A DNA stretch of 28,118 nt from a virus, in IMG/VR virus record IMGVR_UViG_3300045941_000312, positions 1-28,118 of that record; one strand, 5' to 3'. Made by a program: the position numbers and the translations under genes. Below are positions 20,847 to 27,152 of this stretch, one piece after another. The first letter of the stretch is position 1. Each line of letters begins with the position of its first letter. The notes beneath the pieces were generated by a model. The model was not told the DNA's origin, ran no database searches, and worked only from the letters and a program-made list of their open reading frames with translations.

Positions 20847-21781
20847 CGAACCACCGCGAAGACATCCGCCCGCGGACGTTTCAGCGGCTTCGACTCCGGG
20901 CCCTTCACATGAGGCACGACCCAGGTCACGCGCGCGCCGTTCTCAATGCGGCGCCAGTGGCCGCGTACCAGCCACCGGCAGGACCAGTCAACCGTGCGGC
21001 GCGCATCGGACAGATCACGCTCATACGCGCGCCGGCGCAGTTCGATCACGCGCACCTCAGCCGGGTCATCACGCGTGAGGGCGAGCCGTCGCCGGGTCGC
21101 TCGGTCCGCTCGGACACGCCCCGCGGTCACAATCCGCTGATGGATAAATGAGAAGCACGCAGCCGCATAGCGGAGCTTCATCGTCATGCGATCCGCTTTG
21201 ACGGAATCAGCAACCTGGCCATGCAGCTGTTCCATCACCCGTGACAGTGGCTCACCGATGATCCAATCCGCCATCGTGAAGGGCGCAGGGATCGCTGCAC
21301 CTCGAACATCGAGATAGAACACAAAGCGCAGGCGCTCACCTTCATATGCGCGCAACCCCTCACCAAACGGCATGAACGCGCGCCCCTCCTGCTCTACGAC
21401 GTTCGCCCAACTCACTGCGCGCAACGGCGCGACATGGTCAGGGTGATCCGGTAACGGCAGCGGTGACGCGAACCAGAAGAATCCGTAGGCGTCTGGGATC
21501 ACCTCCTCAGACAGCGTCCAATCTGGGATCGCAGGCGCGGCATCCTGAACGAGCGTCAGCGGCACACCAGACCAGTAGTACGGGGCACCCTGCATCAGTG
21601 ATGCCAGCGTTGCTGACCGGAATGACTGTTCTACGGTGTTCGCATCCATCGCCGGTCGGTCATGTGGGCTGAGGTTTCCCATCACATCACGGAACCACCG
21701 GCGCCCGTTCGGGTTGTCGGTGAGCCAATCCACCAGCGCGGCCCGTTGTTCCAATGCATCGCTGAATCGCGCATCGATCAC
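20843..21781 (-). CDS. Unknown 312-residue protein, possibly AcrVA2-like
   Basis: I cannot place this protein with confidence. It has an N-terminal helical part. Aromatic-rich strands follow (PDWTLSEEVIPDAYGFFWFA; RLRFVFYLDVRGAAI). A long helix is MTMKLRYAAACFSFIHQRI. The basic C-terminus has WSCRWLVRGHWRR then WVVPHVKGPESKPL. The R-G-H-W motif and the order of parts recall actinobacterial mobile-element proteins and, more weakly, the C-terminus of anti-CRISPR AcrVA2; that comparison is from memory. The DNA is less GC-rich than its neighbours (58-62% in two 60-base samples, against about 80% at 19621-19680), suggesting recent gain. It starts at a GTG overlapping the primase stop (GTGA). Confidence 0.7.
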   Translation of the reverse strand: MIDARFSDALEQRAALVDWLTDNPNGRRWFRDVMGNLSPHDRPAMDANTVEQSFRSATLASLMQGAPYYWSGVPLTLVQDAAPAIPDWTLSEEVIPDAYGFFWFASPLPLPDHPDHVAPLRAVSWANVVEQEGRAFMPFGEGLRAYEGERLRFVFYLDVRGAAIPAPFTMADWIIGEPLSRVMEQLHGQVADSVKADRMTMKLRYAAACFSFIHQRIVTAGRVRADRATRRRLALTRDDPAEVRVIELRRRAYERDLSDARRTVDWSCRWLVRGHWRRIENGARVTWVVPHVKGPESKPLKRPRADVFAVVR

Positions 21782-23427
21782 ACCGGCACCGCCTCGTCCT
21801 GCAGCGCATCAGCGAGATGGGGCAGGCACACGTCGCCCACCGACAGCGGCGCATCCGGGTCACAGACACAGCAGGGGGGCCGCTTTTCGCAACTTGCGTA
21901 AGAGGGAAAACGGAGCGGAAGGGAACGATCTTCCTGTTTCGCAAGTTGCGAAAAGCGGAATCCGGCCGGGTAGAGTTCGGTTCCATCGCGGGTGACGGCG
22001 GCCAGGGGGAGGCCGCACTCGCCGCAGCGGGCGACATGGACGGACTCCAACCGGACGGTGAGGTCGACGTCGCCGTCCTGGGGGCAGGGCAGCGGCTGGT
22101 CGGTGAGGTCGGGCACGGGGACGCTCGATGGCGGCGCCTTCCGAATCGTGCTGCGCTTCGCTTTGACCAGGCAGTCAGGGACGGACTCGGCGAAGACGTG
22201 GAGCGTCTCGGCGAGGCGCTGGTGGGTGGGAACGATCCGGATGTAGGGCCGCGGGCCGTCGGTGACTTCACCCGTGTAGGGATTGGCGGGGAGGTAGTGG
22301 GTGGTCTTGGTGAGCGACCCGTCCGTGATGCGCGCATCACGGGCACGGATCAGGGTGTACTCGGAGACGTGCGCGCGGCGGGCGATGGCCGGGAGACTGA
22401 TGAAGGGCACGCGGCGTATGGGGGCGTGCACCTCGTAGGCGAGCACGAGTTGGGCGACTTTAAAACTGGGGGAGGCGGCGGAGTAGATCAGCGCGCGGGT
22501 CGTACGGCTGAGGGCCTTGAGCGCCGACACGTCGGGCGGGTCGTCCGCGCTGCAGCGGCAGTCCGGATGTGGGGTGGGTGGCGCCTGGGCCGCGAGGGCG
22601 GCGATCGCGGTGAAGTGGCGCGGGGTCCAGTCCTGATCAAACCAGTCGGAGGCGTCGCCACGCTCGGAGAGTCCGGGGAGTCGCACGATCGTGACCGATG
22701 CCGCGGAGCCGTCGAGTGCGCGGGCGACCGCCTCTGCGTGGCGGCGGCCGGCCTCGTCCTCGTCGGGCACGACCAGCACATGGTGGCCGCGCAGCACGGA
22801 GGCTGCCGCCGCCCGCCACTTGCCGGCGCCACCACTGTTACACGTGGCATGGAAGCCGAGTGACCGGAAGCGGTCGACGTCCTTCTCGCCCTCGGCCGCG
22901 ATCACGGTGGAGCCGGGTGGGAGTGCGGCGATCTCGTCCTGGTGATAGAGGCGGGGCGCGACGCCGTCGAGGTTCCAGATCCACGCCCCATCACGGTCGG
23001 GGGCCGGCCGGCGCTGGCGGAACGTCTTTGACCCATCGGGGAGCCTGAGCCGCACGACCTGATAGTGGCCGTCGTAGTCGTAGATGGCCTCAATCGTGCC
23101 GTGCGGACGCTCGGCCTTCCGCGGTTTGGCCCAGGTGCGGCCGGCCTGGGCCGATGCGCGGGTGGCCTGGCGCATCGCCGCATCGAAGGCATCGGCGCCG
23201 TGGTCGTGGCCGCATGGACAGCGACCGAGCAGCCGGTGGGCGTAGCCGGATGAGCCGCCGTTCAGGGGCAGCCGGCCAGCCAGTTCCGCCCGCGTACAGT
23301 GCGCGTACACCCCATCCGAACTGAGAAAGCCCCAGCAGCGCACGCCCTGATGACGGGGCATGTCCTGGTGGGAGCCACACACGGGGCAGGGCGACTCGGC
23401 TGAGAAACGGCGAACGGCATCAGACAT
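21778..23427 (-). CDS. Phage primase with zinc finger and TOPRIM domain
   Basis: This 549-residue protein has a zinc-finger region first (CPVCGSHQDMPRH; RCPCGHDHG at about 70). A TOPRIM domain follows: VIAAEGEKDVDRF near 174-186 and VLVVPDEDEAGRR near 215-228, with the conserved Glu and the D-x-D. A winged-helix-like segment lies near 342-369 (SLPAIARRAHVSEYTLIRAR). The C-terminus has more cysteine pairs (CGECG; CCVCDPD). No helicase motifs are visible, so it likely makes or regulates RNA primers only. The ATG at 23427 has GAGGGG upstream. Two stem-loops lie just ahead. An inverted repeat lies within its 3' part, at about residues 490-516. Confidence 0.82.
   Translation of the reverse strand: MSDAVRRFSAESPCPVCGSHQDMPRHQGVRCWGFLSSDGVYAHCTRAELAGRLPLNGGSSGYAHRLLGRCPCGHDHGADAFDAAMRQATRASAQAGRTWAKPRKAERPHGTIEAIYDYDGHYQVVRLRLPDGSKTFRQRRPAPDRDGAWIWNLDGVAPRLYHQDEIAALPPGSTVIAAEGEKDVDRFRSLGFHATCNSGGAGKWRAAAASVLRGHHVLVVPDEDEAGRRHAEAVARALDGSAASVTIVRLPGLSERGDASDWFDQDWTPRHFTAIAALAAQAPPTPHPDCRCSADDPPDVSALKALSRTTRALIYSAASPSFKVAQLVLAYEVHAPIRRVPFISLPAIARRAHVSEYTLIRARDARITDGSLTKTTHYLPANPYTGEVTDGPRPYIRIVPTHQRLAETLHVFAESVPDCLVKAKRSTIRKAPPSSVPVPDLTDQPLPCPQDGDVDLTVRLESVHVARCGECGLPLAAVTRDGTELYPAGFRFSQLAKQEDRSLPLRFPSYASCEKRPPCCVCDPDAPLSVGDVCLPHLADALQDEAVPV
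21880..21958. repeat. Perfect 19-bp inverted repeat of two palindromes in the primase gene
   Basis: Arms at 21880-21898 and 21940-21958 are exact reverse complements (CCGCTTTTCGCAACTTGCG), separated by 41 bases. Each arm also holds a palindrome: TTTCGCAA-C-TTGCG and TTTCGCAA-G-TTGCGAAA, so the same 14-base motif also appears as a direct repeat (21885-21898 and 21937-21950). It is AT-rich compared with the neighbourhood and lies in a coding region. It may be a protein-binding site, an origin element or a small insertion. No target-site duplication is seen. Confidence 0.85.
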
Positions 23428-23464
23428 AGCAACCCCTCGGAGGAAGATTGACGGCGGCCACGAC

Positions 23465-23530
23465 AGCGGATGGCCGGAACGGAATCCGCTGCCGTAGCCG
23501 GCGGCCGAGCCCCTCCCCAGGCGGCTCGGC
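23465..23530. other. Two adjacent stem-loops ahead of the primase gene
   Basis: The 114-base gap between the RecT-like gene and the primase contains two inverted repeats: AGCGGAT/ATCCGCT (23465-23471 and 23484-23490) and GCCGAGCC/GGCTCGGC (23504-23511 and 23523-23530). Neither is followed by a T-run. They could be an mRNA stability or attenuation element, or a binding region near the replication genes. Confidence 0.45.
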
Positions 23531-23541
23531 ACGGTGACGGC

Positions 23542-24627
23542 TTAGTCGAAGGCGGCGACCACGGCGACCGTCTCCGACAGCGCCGCCACCAGTTCGTCGG
23601 CCTGGGCGAGCGAGAGCTGCCCAGGCCCGCGGCGGAACTCGTCCTGACAGCGCTCAATCAATTGCTGGTCGCTGATGCCGGCATCGCCGGCTAAGGCCGC
23701 GATCATCTGCCGGTGCTCAGCGGTGAGCGGCATCACGTCCACGCGCCGGCAGGGCGGCGAGCCGGCCCCGAGGCTGTGGCGCCAGGCGGACGCCTCCTGG
23801 TCCGGACCAAGCACCCACTGCCGGGGCGCGTGGTCGGGGCACGACTCAAAGGCGAGCAGGAAACGGCCGCCCTTCGGATTGGGCAGCGTGATGCAGCGCA
23901 GACCGCCCACCAGCCACACCGCTGCGTCACTGCCGTCACGGTCGGTGACGGTCTCGTCCGTTGCGACCGCCTCCGGGTGCGGCAGCTTCACGGCCGGCGG
24001 TTCGTTGGCCAACCACGGCGCCGCCTGGGTCGCGGACTGCCCGATGAGCTCGGCCGGGTCCGGCATCTCCTCAGCCGGGTCCGACACCGACGCCGCCTTC
24101 GGCACGCTGATGACATGCCCCTCGCCGTCCACCACCGCACCGAGCTCCTCCGGTGTGTAGACCACGCCGCCGAAGATGTCGGCGCAGTACCAGCGCGCGC
24201 CATTGGACATCGCCCGCGCGAACAACAGGTTGCGGGGATACTGGGTCCACACCTTGTTCGTGCTGGGCAACCCGGCGCGGCGGGCATCGGCCATCGTGAA
24301 GGTGCTGACGCCGGCGCGTTCGCCCCGGTAGACGAACTCGATCGAGCACTCGTCATCGGTGTGGGTGAGCACGCGGTAGTCGTAGGCAGTGCTGCGGCGG
24401 ATGACGGAGGCGATCAGGCCGGCCGAGGGCGCCGGCTTGCCCTGGATGATGTGAATACCGACCAGCGACGCAATGGCGGAAATGCCCATCTCCTGGCCGT
24501 ACAGAATCTTGGTCACGGCCTGGGCCTGGGTCTTCGCATCGGTGAAGTAGCCGGACTGGGCCAGCACCTGGCCGAGCGTCATCAGGTCAAGGCCGGCATC
24601 AGCGGGGATGAGGGACTGGGATGTCAT
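23542..24627 (-). CDS. RecT-like single-strand annealing protein
   Basis: Residues 1-190 of this 361-residue protein follow the pattern of phage RecT-like recombinases: LGQVLAQSGYFTDAKTQAQA, YGQEMGISAIASLVGIHIIQ, GKPAPSAGLIASVI, STFTMADARRAGL, and RNLLFARAMSNGARWYCADI followed by FGGVVYTPEELG. These form the annealing core that pairs complementary strands. The C-terminal 170 residues are different, with a few cysteines, and look like an added regulatory part (LSLAQADELVAALSE at the end). The ATG at 24627 has AAGGAG six bases upstream. No 5'-3' exonuclease partner is visible next to it. The nearest nuclease is the VRR-NUC gene. Confidence 0.75.
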   Translation of the reverse strand: MTSQSLIPADAGLDLMTLGQVLAQSGYFTDAKTQAQAVTKILYGQEMGISAIASLVGIHIIQGKPAPSAGLIASVIRRSTAYDYRVLTHTDDECSIEFVYRGERAGVSTFTMADARRAGLPSTNKVWTQYPRNLLFARAMSNGARWYCADIFGGVVYTPEELGAVVDGEGHVISVPKAASVSDPAEEMPDPAELIGQSATQAAPWLANEPPAVKLPHPEAVATDETVTDRDGSDAAVWLVGGLRCITLPNPKGGRFLLAFESCPDHAPRQWVLGPDQEASAWRHSLGAGSPPCRRVDVMPLTAEHRQMIAALAGDAGISDQQLIERCQDEFRRGPGQLSLAQADELVAALSETVAVVAAFD

Positions 24628-24638
24628 AGCGAACTCCT

Positions 24639-24779
24639 TCATGGCAACCGCCCGCTGACCAGGGCCATGGCGAGTGCGGCGAGCAGCCAGCCGAGCGCCG
24701 GCACGAGCAGCCACAGCGCCGCGGCGGCGAGCCACTCCCACACGGCCTCGGCGGCGTCGGCTTCATCACGTGGCGTCAT
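24639..24779 (-). CDS. Small membrane protein
   Basis: A short acidic start (MTPRDEADAAEAVWEW) is followed by a long hydrophobic stretch (LAAAALWLLVPALGWLLAAL, continuing AMALVSG) that can span the membrane once or as a hairpin. It totals 46 residues. The ATG at 24779 overlaps the DNA methyltransferase stop (ATGA), so translation is probably coupled. Possible roles include holin-like or superinfection protein; none is proven. Confidence 0.55.
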   Translation of the reverse strand: MTPRDEADAAEAVWEWLAAAALWLLVPALGWLLAALAMALVSGRLP

Positions 24780-25426
24780 AGCAGCACCTCTTGCCTGAGG
24801 CGATCGGCGGCGATCTCGCAATAGCGTTCGTTCAGCTCAATACCAATCGCGCGCCGCCCGAGGTCTTTGGCGGCGCGGAGCGTGGTCCCGGAGCCCATGA
24901 ATGGGTCGATCACCGTTTCGCCGTCCCCCGCGGCACACGCGACGATGTGGCGCATCGTGTCGAGCGGACGCGGTGCGGGGTGTTCGGACCGCTCGCCGAA
25001 CACGCCAGCGACATTGCCCACGTGATAGTCGCGGTTGAGCGTGGCGGAGTTCGGCGCGGCGTTCGACGCATTCGTCCAGAAGATCACCGGGTCCCAGCTA
25101 TGCCAGACGCCGGTCGGCCGAATCTGGGCAAAGTTCTTGCAGGCGGCGAAGATGCGCCAGACGTCGGGAAACCAGTCGTGCCAGTCCGCGCAGCGGCGCA
25201 TCGCTTGGAACACAAAACAGTAGCCCGTGATGCCGCGCACGGCTTCCGCGACCAACCAGCGGATCATCGCCGGATAGGCGGCGGGGTCGTCGTCCCACGT
25301 GGCGCGTGGCCAGCCGATGCCATACGGCGGGTCGGTAACGAGCGCGTCGGCGGACAGGCCGGGCAGGATGTCGCGGCAATCGCCGTGATAGATGGTGACG
25401 CCGGCGTGGTCGTAGTACGGCGTCAT
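24776..25426 (-). CDS. DNA methyltransferase, probably N6-adenine
   Basis: This 216-residue enzyme has the catalytic motif TDPPYGIGW (31-39) ahead of the SAM-binding motif DPFMGSGTT (174-182), with Glu197 in the usual SAM-ribose position. The order IV before I marks a beta-class enzyme. DPPY favours adenine as the target over cytosine N4. Its small size means a small target recognition part (residues 80-160, with many tryptophans). No restriction endonuclease is seen nearby, so it is an orphan phage methyltransferase, likely used to evade host restriction or mark phage DNA. I chose the ATG at 25426 because it overlaps the upstream stop as ATGA. Confidence 0.9.
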   Translation of the reverse strand: MTPYYDHAGVTIYHGDCRDILPGLSADALVTDPPYGIGWPRATWDDDPAAYPAMIRWLVAEAVRGITGYCFVFQAMRRCADWHDWFPDVWRIFAACKNFAQIRPTGVWHSWDPVIFWTNASNAAPNSATLNRDYHVGNVAGVFGERSEHPAPRPLDTMRHIVACAAGDGETVIDPFMGSGTTLRAAKDLGRRAIGIELNERYCEIAADRLRQEVLL

Positions 25427-25632
25427 CGGTCCGCCTCCGTCCGGCGCCGATGGGTCTCGGCGTGTGGGCACGATGCGAAATGGGTGACGCGCCCCTGTCG
25501 CACCACGCCCTCGGCGTCGTAGATGACGACGATGTCGGGGTCGAGCGGCACGGGCGCACCGGTGTGGGTGCGGCCCCACACCATCGGCCGGCCGCAGGAA
25601 CGGCAGGATGTGACGGGCAGTCGCGGCGTCAT
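25423..25632 (-). CDS. Small zinc-binding phage protein
   Basis: This 69-residue protein has CRSCGRPMVWGRTHTGAPV then PLDPD, followed by a strand and HFASCPHAETHRRR. The cysteine pairs C-x-x-C and S-C-P-H, with PLD in between, are typical of small zinc-binding proteins in actinobacterial and other high-GC phages. Its stop overlaps the methyltransferase start. The start overlaps the upstream gene (ATGA). Function unknown. Confidence 0.65.
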   Translation of the reverse strand: MTPRLPVTSCRSCGRPMVWGRTHTGAPVPLDPDIVVIYDAEGVVRQGRVTHFASCPHAETHRRRTEADR

Positions 25633-25955
25633 CCGCTCACCTCCAGCGCATCGAGCGCCCGCACCACCGCTGGATTGGCCCGTTCGTAGCGCTTCAACCG
25701 CTGCCAGGTGTCATCGCAGTGGCCGTTGGCGACATCACGCAACCGCACGAGCGTGGCTGGCGGCCGGCCATCGTAGCGGTCGTTGTGCACGGACTCGTCC
25801 AGGTGGGTGAAACTCGCTGCCGCGCGTTCGTACTCGGTGCGGAGCACGCGCAACTGCGTGAGCTGGTGCAGGCTCACGCCCTCGCGGGTCATCGCGTCGC
25901 AGACGGCGTGACCGGGGCAGGTATGGACGGCGGTGGTGGTGTGCGGTACGGTCAT
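25629..25955 (-). CDS. Small unrecognised early protein
   Basis: This 108-residue protein contains a cysteine/histidine N-terminus (VHTCPGHAVCDAM) and a long charged helix region (LRVLRTEYERAAASFTHLDE). A C-terminal helix follows (RLKRYERANPAVVRALDALE). The ATG at 25955 has AAAGGA about twelve bases upstream and a hairpin (25978-26015) lies just before it. I do not recognise the family. A role as an early DNA or host-targeting protein is possible from its place only. Confidence 0.5.
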   Translation of the reverse strand: MTVPHTTTAVHTCPGHAVCDAMTREGVSLHQLTQLRVLRTEYERAAASFTHLDESVHNDRYDGRPPATLVRLRDVANGHCDDTWQRLKRYERANPAVVRALDALEVSG

Positions 25956-25977
25956 AACGTACGGTTTTCCTTTCGTG

Positions 25978-26015
25978 GACCCCTCTCAGTCGCGTGGTGG
26001 CAGCGGAGAGGGGTC
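25978..26015. terminator. Hairpin between the excisionase-like gene and the next early gene
   Basis: Perfect 9-bp arms, GACCCCTCT (25978-25986) and AGAGGGGTC (26007-26015), enclose a 20-base loop. On the + strand a TTCGTTCGTTC tail follows; on the minus strand, the direction of early transcription, no T-run follows. It may be an attenuator or antitermination site in the early operon, or a weak terminator of + strand read-through. Confidence 0.4.
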
Positions 26016-26024
26016 TTCGTTCGT

Positions 26025-26279
26025 TCAGGCTGATCGCGGTGTATAGACCCACTCCCGAGCGGCGGTGGGTGCGCGTAGTGCAGGCGTGCGCCGCCCCTGC
26101 GATACCCTGCGGACCCGTTCGGCCACAAAGGCATCGAGGTCACTGCGGCGGATGCGGCGCACCGTGTGCGACAGCACCACCACCGGCAGCCGTCCGCGTG
26201 CCACCCAGGCGGAGAGCGTGCGCGGCGCGATGCCGAGCACGGCGGCGGCCTCGTCGTAGGTCAAGAGCGGCTCGTTCAT
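26025..26279 (-). CDS. Excisionase-like helix-turn-helix protein
   Basis: The 84-residue product begins MNEPLLTYDEAAAVLGIAPR and continues TLSAWVARGRLPVVVL, RRIRRSDLDAFVA. This is the small MerR/excisionase-type winged HTH (HTH_17-like). Phage Xis proteins of this form direct the integrase toward excision, and it sits beside the early promoter on the lytic side. The C-terminus is basic. The ATG at 26279 has AGGA ten bases upstream, inside the end of the previous gene. It could instead be a general transcription regulator. Confidence 0.75.
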   Translation of the reverse strand: MNEPLLTYDEAAAVLGIAPRTLSAWVARGRLPVVVLSHTVRRIRRSDLDAFVAERVRRVSQGRRTPALRAPTAAREWVYTPRSA

Positions 26280-26286
26280 GTGACGG

Positions 26287-26547
26287 TCATCCTGCCACCT
26301 CTGCCCGCTTGCTGTCATCCGCTGCCCGCGTGCTTGCACCGAGCGACAACAAAACGGCCAGGGCGAGCGGCGCAAGGTCCGGGAACGCCCGCATCACGCC
26401 CTGGAGCGTGCGCGGACCGGGTCGGGTCTGCCCCGTGCGTTGCAGCCGCCACGTTTCCCGATTGACCCCGAGCTGGGCGGCAAACACGAGGTCGCTCTGG
26501 CCTTCGGCCACCTGGCGGGCGCGCAACACATCCACTAGATCAATCAT
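26287..26547 (-). CDS. Cro-like regulator, likely starting at a downstream GTG
   Basis: This 86-residue protein has a Xre-like HTH: VLRARQVAEGQSDLVFAAQL then GVNRETWRLQRTG. It is the first gene of the lytic operon and faces the repressor across the operator region, so a Cro-like role is likely. The apparent ATG at 26547 lies inside a near-consensus -10 box (TATGAT). If that promoter is used, transcription would begin near 26536, just at an in-frame GTG (26535) four codons further on, giving a leaderless 82-residue protein. There is no ribosome binding site in front of either start. The C-terminal 25 residues are hydrophobic then charged and lack a known motif. Confidence 0.7.
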   Translation of the reverse strand: MIDLVDVLRARQVAEGQSDLVFAAQLGVNRETWRLQRTGQTRPGPRTLQGVMRAFPDLAPLALAVLLSLGASTRAADDSKRAEVAG

Positions 26548-26571
26548 AGTGCAAGCATGCTTGCATATCAA
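26543..26571 (-). promoter_or_regulatory. Early lytic promoter with operator in its spacer
   Basis: On the minus strand the sequence is TTGATA (26571-26566), a 17-base spacer, then TATGAT (26548-26543), very close to the sigma-70 consensus. The spacer contains the complete 16-bp palindrome TGCAAGCATGCTTGCA. A repressor bound there would block RNA polymerase directly. Transcription start is expected near 26536. Confidence 0.75.
26550..26565. promoter_or_regulatory. Operator 1
   Basis: TGCAAGCATGCTTGCA is a perfect 16-bp palindrome inside the early promoter spacer. It shares both arms (TGCAAG and CTTGCA) with the palindrome at 26635-26650. Half-sites (AGCAAGCA) continue to 26578. It is probably bound by the Xre repressor, the Cro-like protein or both. 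Confidence 0.75.
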
Positions 26572-26634
26572 GCAAGCACCGTCAACACCGAGTAGCTCGC
26601 ACCCCTTCCCCCCGCCATAGCCGCTCGCTGAGAA

Positions 26635-26650
26635 TGCAAGTATACTTGCA
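26635..26650. promoter_or_regulatory. Operator 2 and repressor promoter
   Basis: TGCAAGTATACTTGCA is a perfect 16-bp palindrome three bases before the repressor ATG. The internal TATACT (26641-26646) may be a -10 box, giving a leaderless transcript starting at the ATG (26654). Alternatively, by analogy with the lytic promoter, TATGGT (26653-26658) is the -10, with a weak TGAGAA -35 and the operator again in the spacer, and translation would then begin at a GTG near 26663. The site implies autoregulation of the repressor. Confidence 0.65.
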
Positions 26651-26653
26651 GGT

Positions 26654-27055
26654 ATGGTGGGCGTGGCGGCACCTGAGATCGGCATCCGCGTGCGGCGGTT
26701 ACGTGCGGAATTGGGCTGGACGCAAGGCCAGCTCGCCGTGCAGGCGTCCCACAAAGGACCGCAGGAGATCTCGCGCGGGTGGCTCTCGCAGGTTGAGTCC
26801 GGCGACATCGATAAGCCGGAGGCCGGTCGCCTCAATCAACTTGCGCTCGCGCTCGGAACGACCGTCGATTACCTGATGAACGGGCCGGCGCCGGACGGCT
26901 CCGTCACGCTGACCGTGCCCGAAAATGTCGCCCCCCGCCTCAACCGGCTCAAGGATGTCCCCGGCGACGTGCTCGATGCGCTCGAACACCTCGTCGCCCG
27001 CACCCATCTACGCCAGCCAGACGCCGACGAGCACGCCGAGCGTGAACGCGAGTAG
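26654..27055 (+). CDS. Xre-family repressor (CI-like)
   Basis: This 133-residue protein has a Xre HTH over residues 8-75: IGIRVRRLRAELGWTQGQLA, EISRGWLSQVESGDIDKPEA, then LNQLALALGTTVDYLM. The C-terminus is a short helical part (APRLNRLKDVPGDVLDALEH) and a charged tail. There is no LexA-like peptidase domain, so release would not rely on self-cleavage. It diverges from the Cro-like gene and lies next to the integrase, as a lysogeny repressor should. The ATG is three bases after operator 2, with no ribosome binding site; a leaderless start is likely. An in-frame GTG at 26663 is an alternative start. Its last codons lie opposite a small membrane ORF. Confidence 0.8.
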   Translation: MVGVAAPEIGIRVRRLRAELGWTQGQLAVQASHKGPQEISRGWLSQVESGDIDKPEAGRLNQLALALGTTVDYLMNGPAPDGSVTLTVPENVAPRLNRLKDVPGDVLDALEHLVARTHLRQPDADEHAERERE

Positions 27056-27103
27056 GTAGCCGAGCAGGATGCGGGACGCCAGCACGCGGTCACGGTCGCT
27101 CAT
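27008..27103 (-). CDS. Possible 31-residue membrane peptide antisense to the repressor end
   Basis: On the minus strand an ATG at 27103 opens a frame for a charged start (MSDRDRVLASR) and one membrane helix (ILLGYLLAFTLGVLVGVWLA), ending in TAG. The upstream AGG is close to the ATG and weak. The peptide is too short for confident calling, but the charge layout and clean hydrophobic stretch look like a real single-pass membrane protein rather than chance. Expression could also interfere with the repressor mRNA. It might be a superinfection exclusion peptide; this is speculative. Confidence 0.35.
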   Translation of the reverse strand: MSDRDRVLASRILLGYLLAFTLGVLVGVWLA

Positions 27104-27117
27104 ACCTGAAGCGTCCC

Positions 27118-27136
27118 ACACCGGTCGCCGCGGTGT
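27118..27136. other. Short hairpin before the integrase
   Basis: ACACCG (27118-27123) and CGGTGT (27131-27136) form a 6-bp stem around a 7-base loop, 16 bases before the integrase ATG. No T-run follows. It may affect integrase translation or be part of an arm-type site. Support is weak. Confidence 0.25.
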
Positions 27137-27152
27137 CTGACTGAGGTGTCAC

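Noticed and set aside
21880-21958. Rho-independent terminator at the primase inverted repeat
   Set aside because: It lies inside coding sequence, the loop is 41 bases and no T-run follows either arm.
24776-25426. Complete restriction-modification system
   Set aside because: Only the methyltransferase is present; neighbours are a small zinc protein and a membrane peptide, not an endonuclease.
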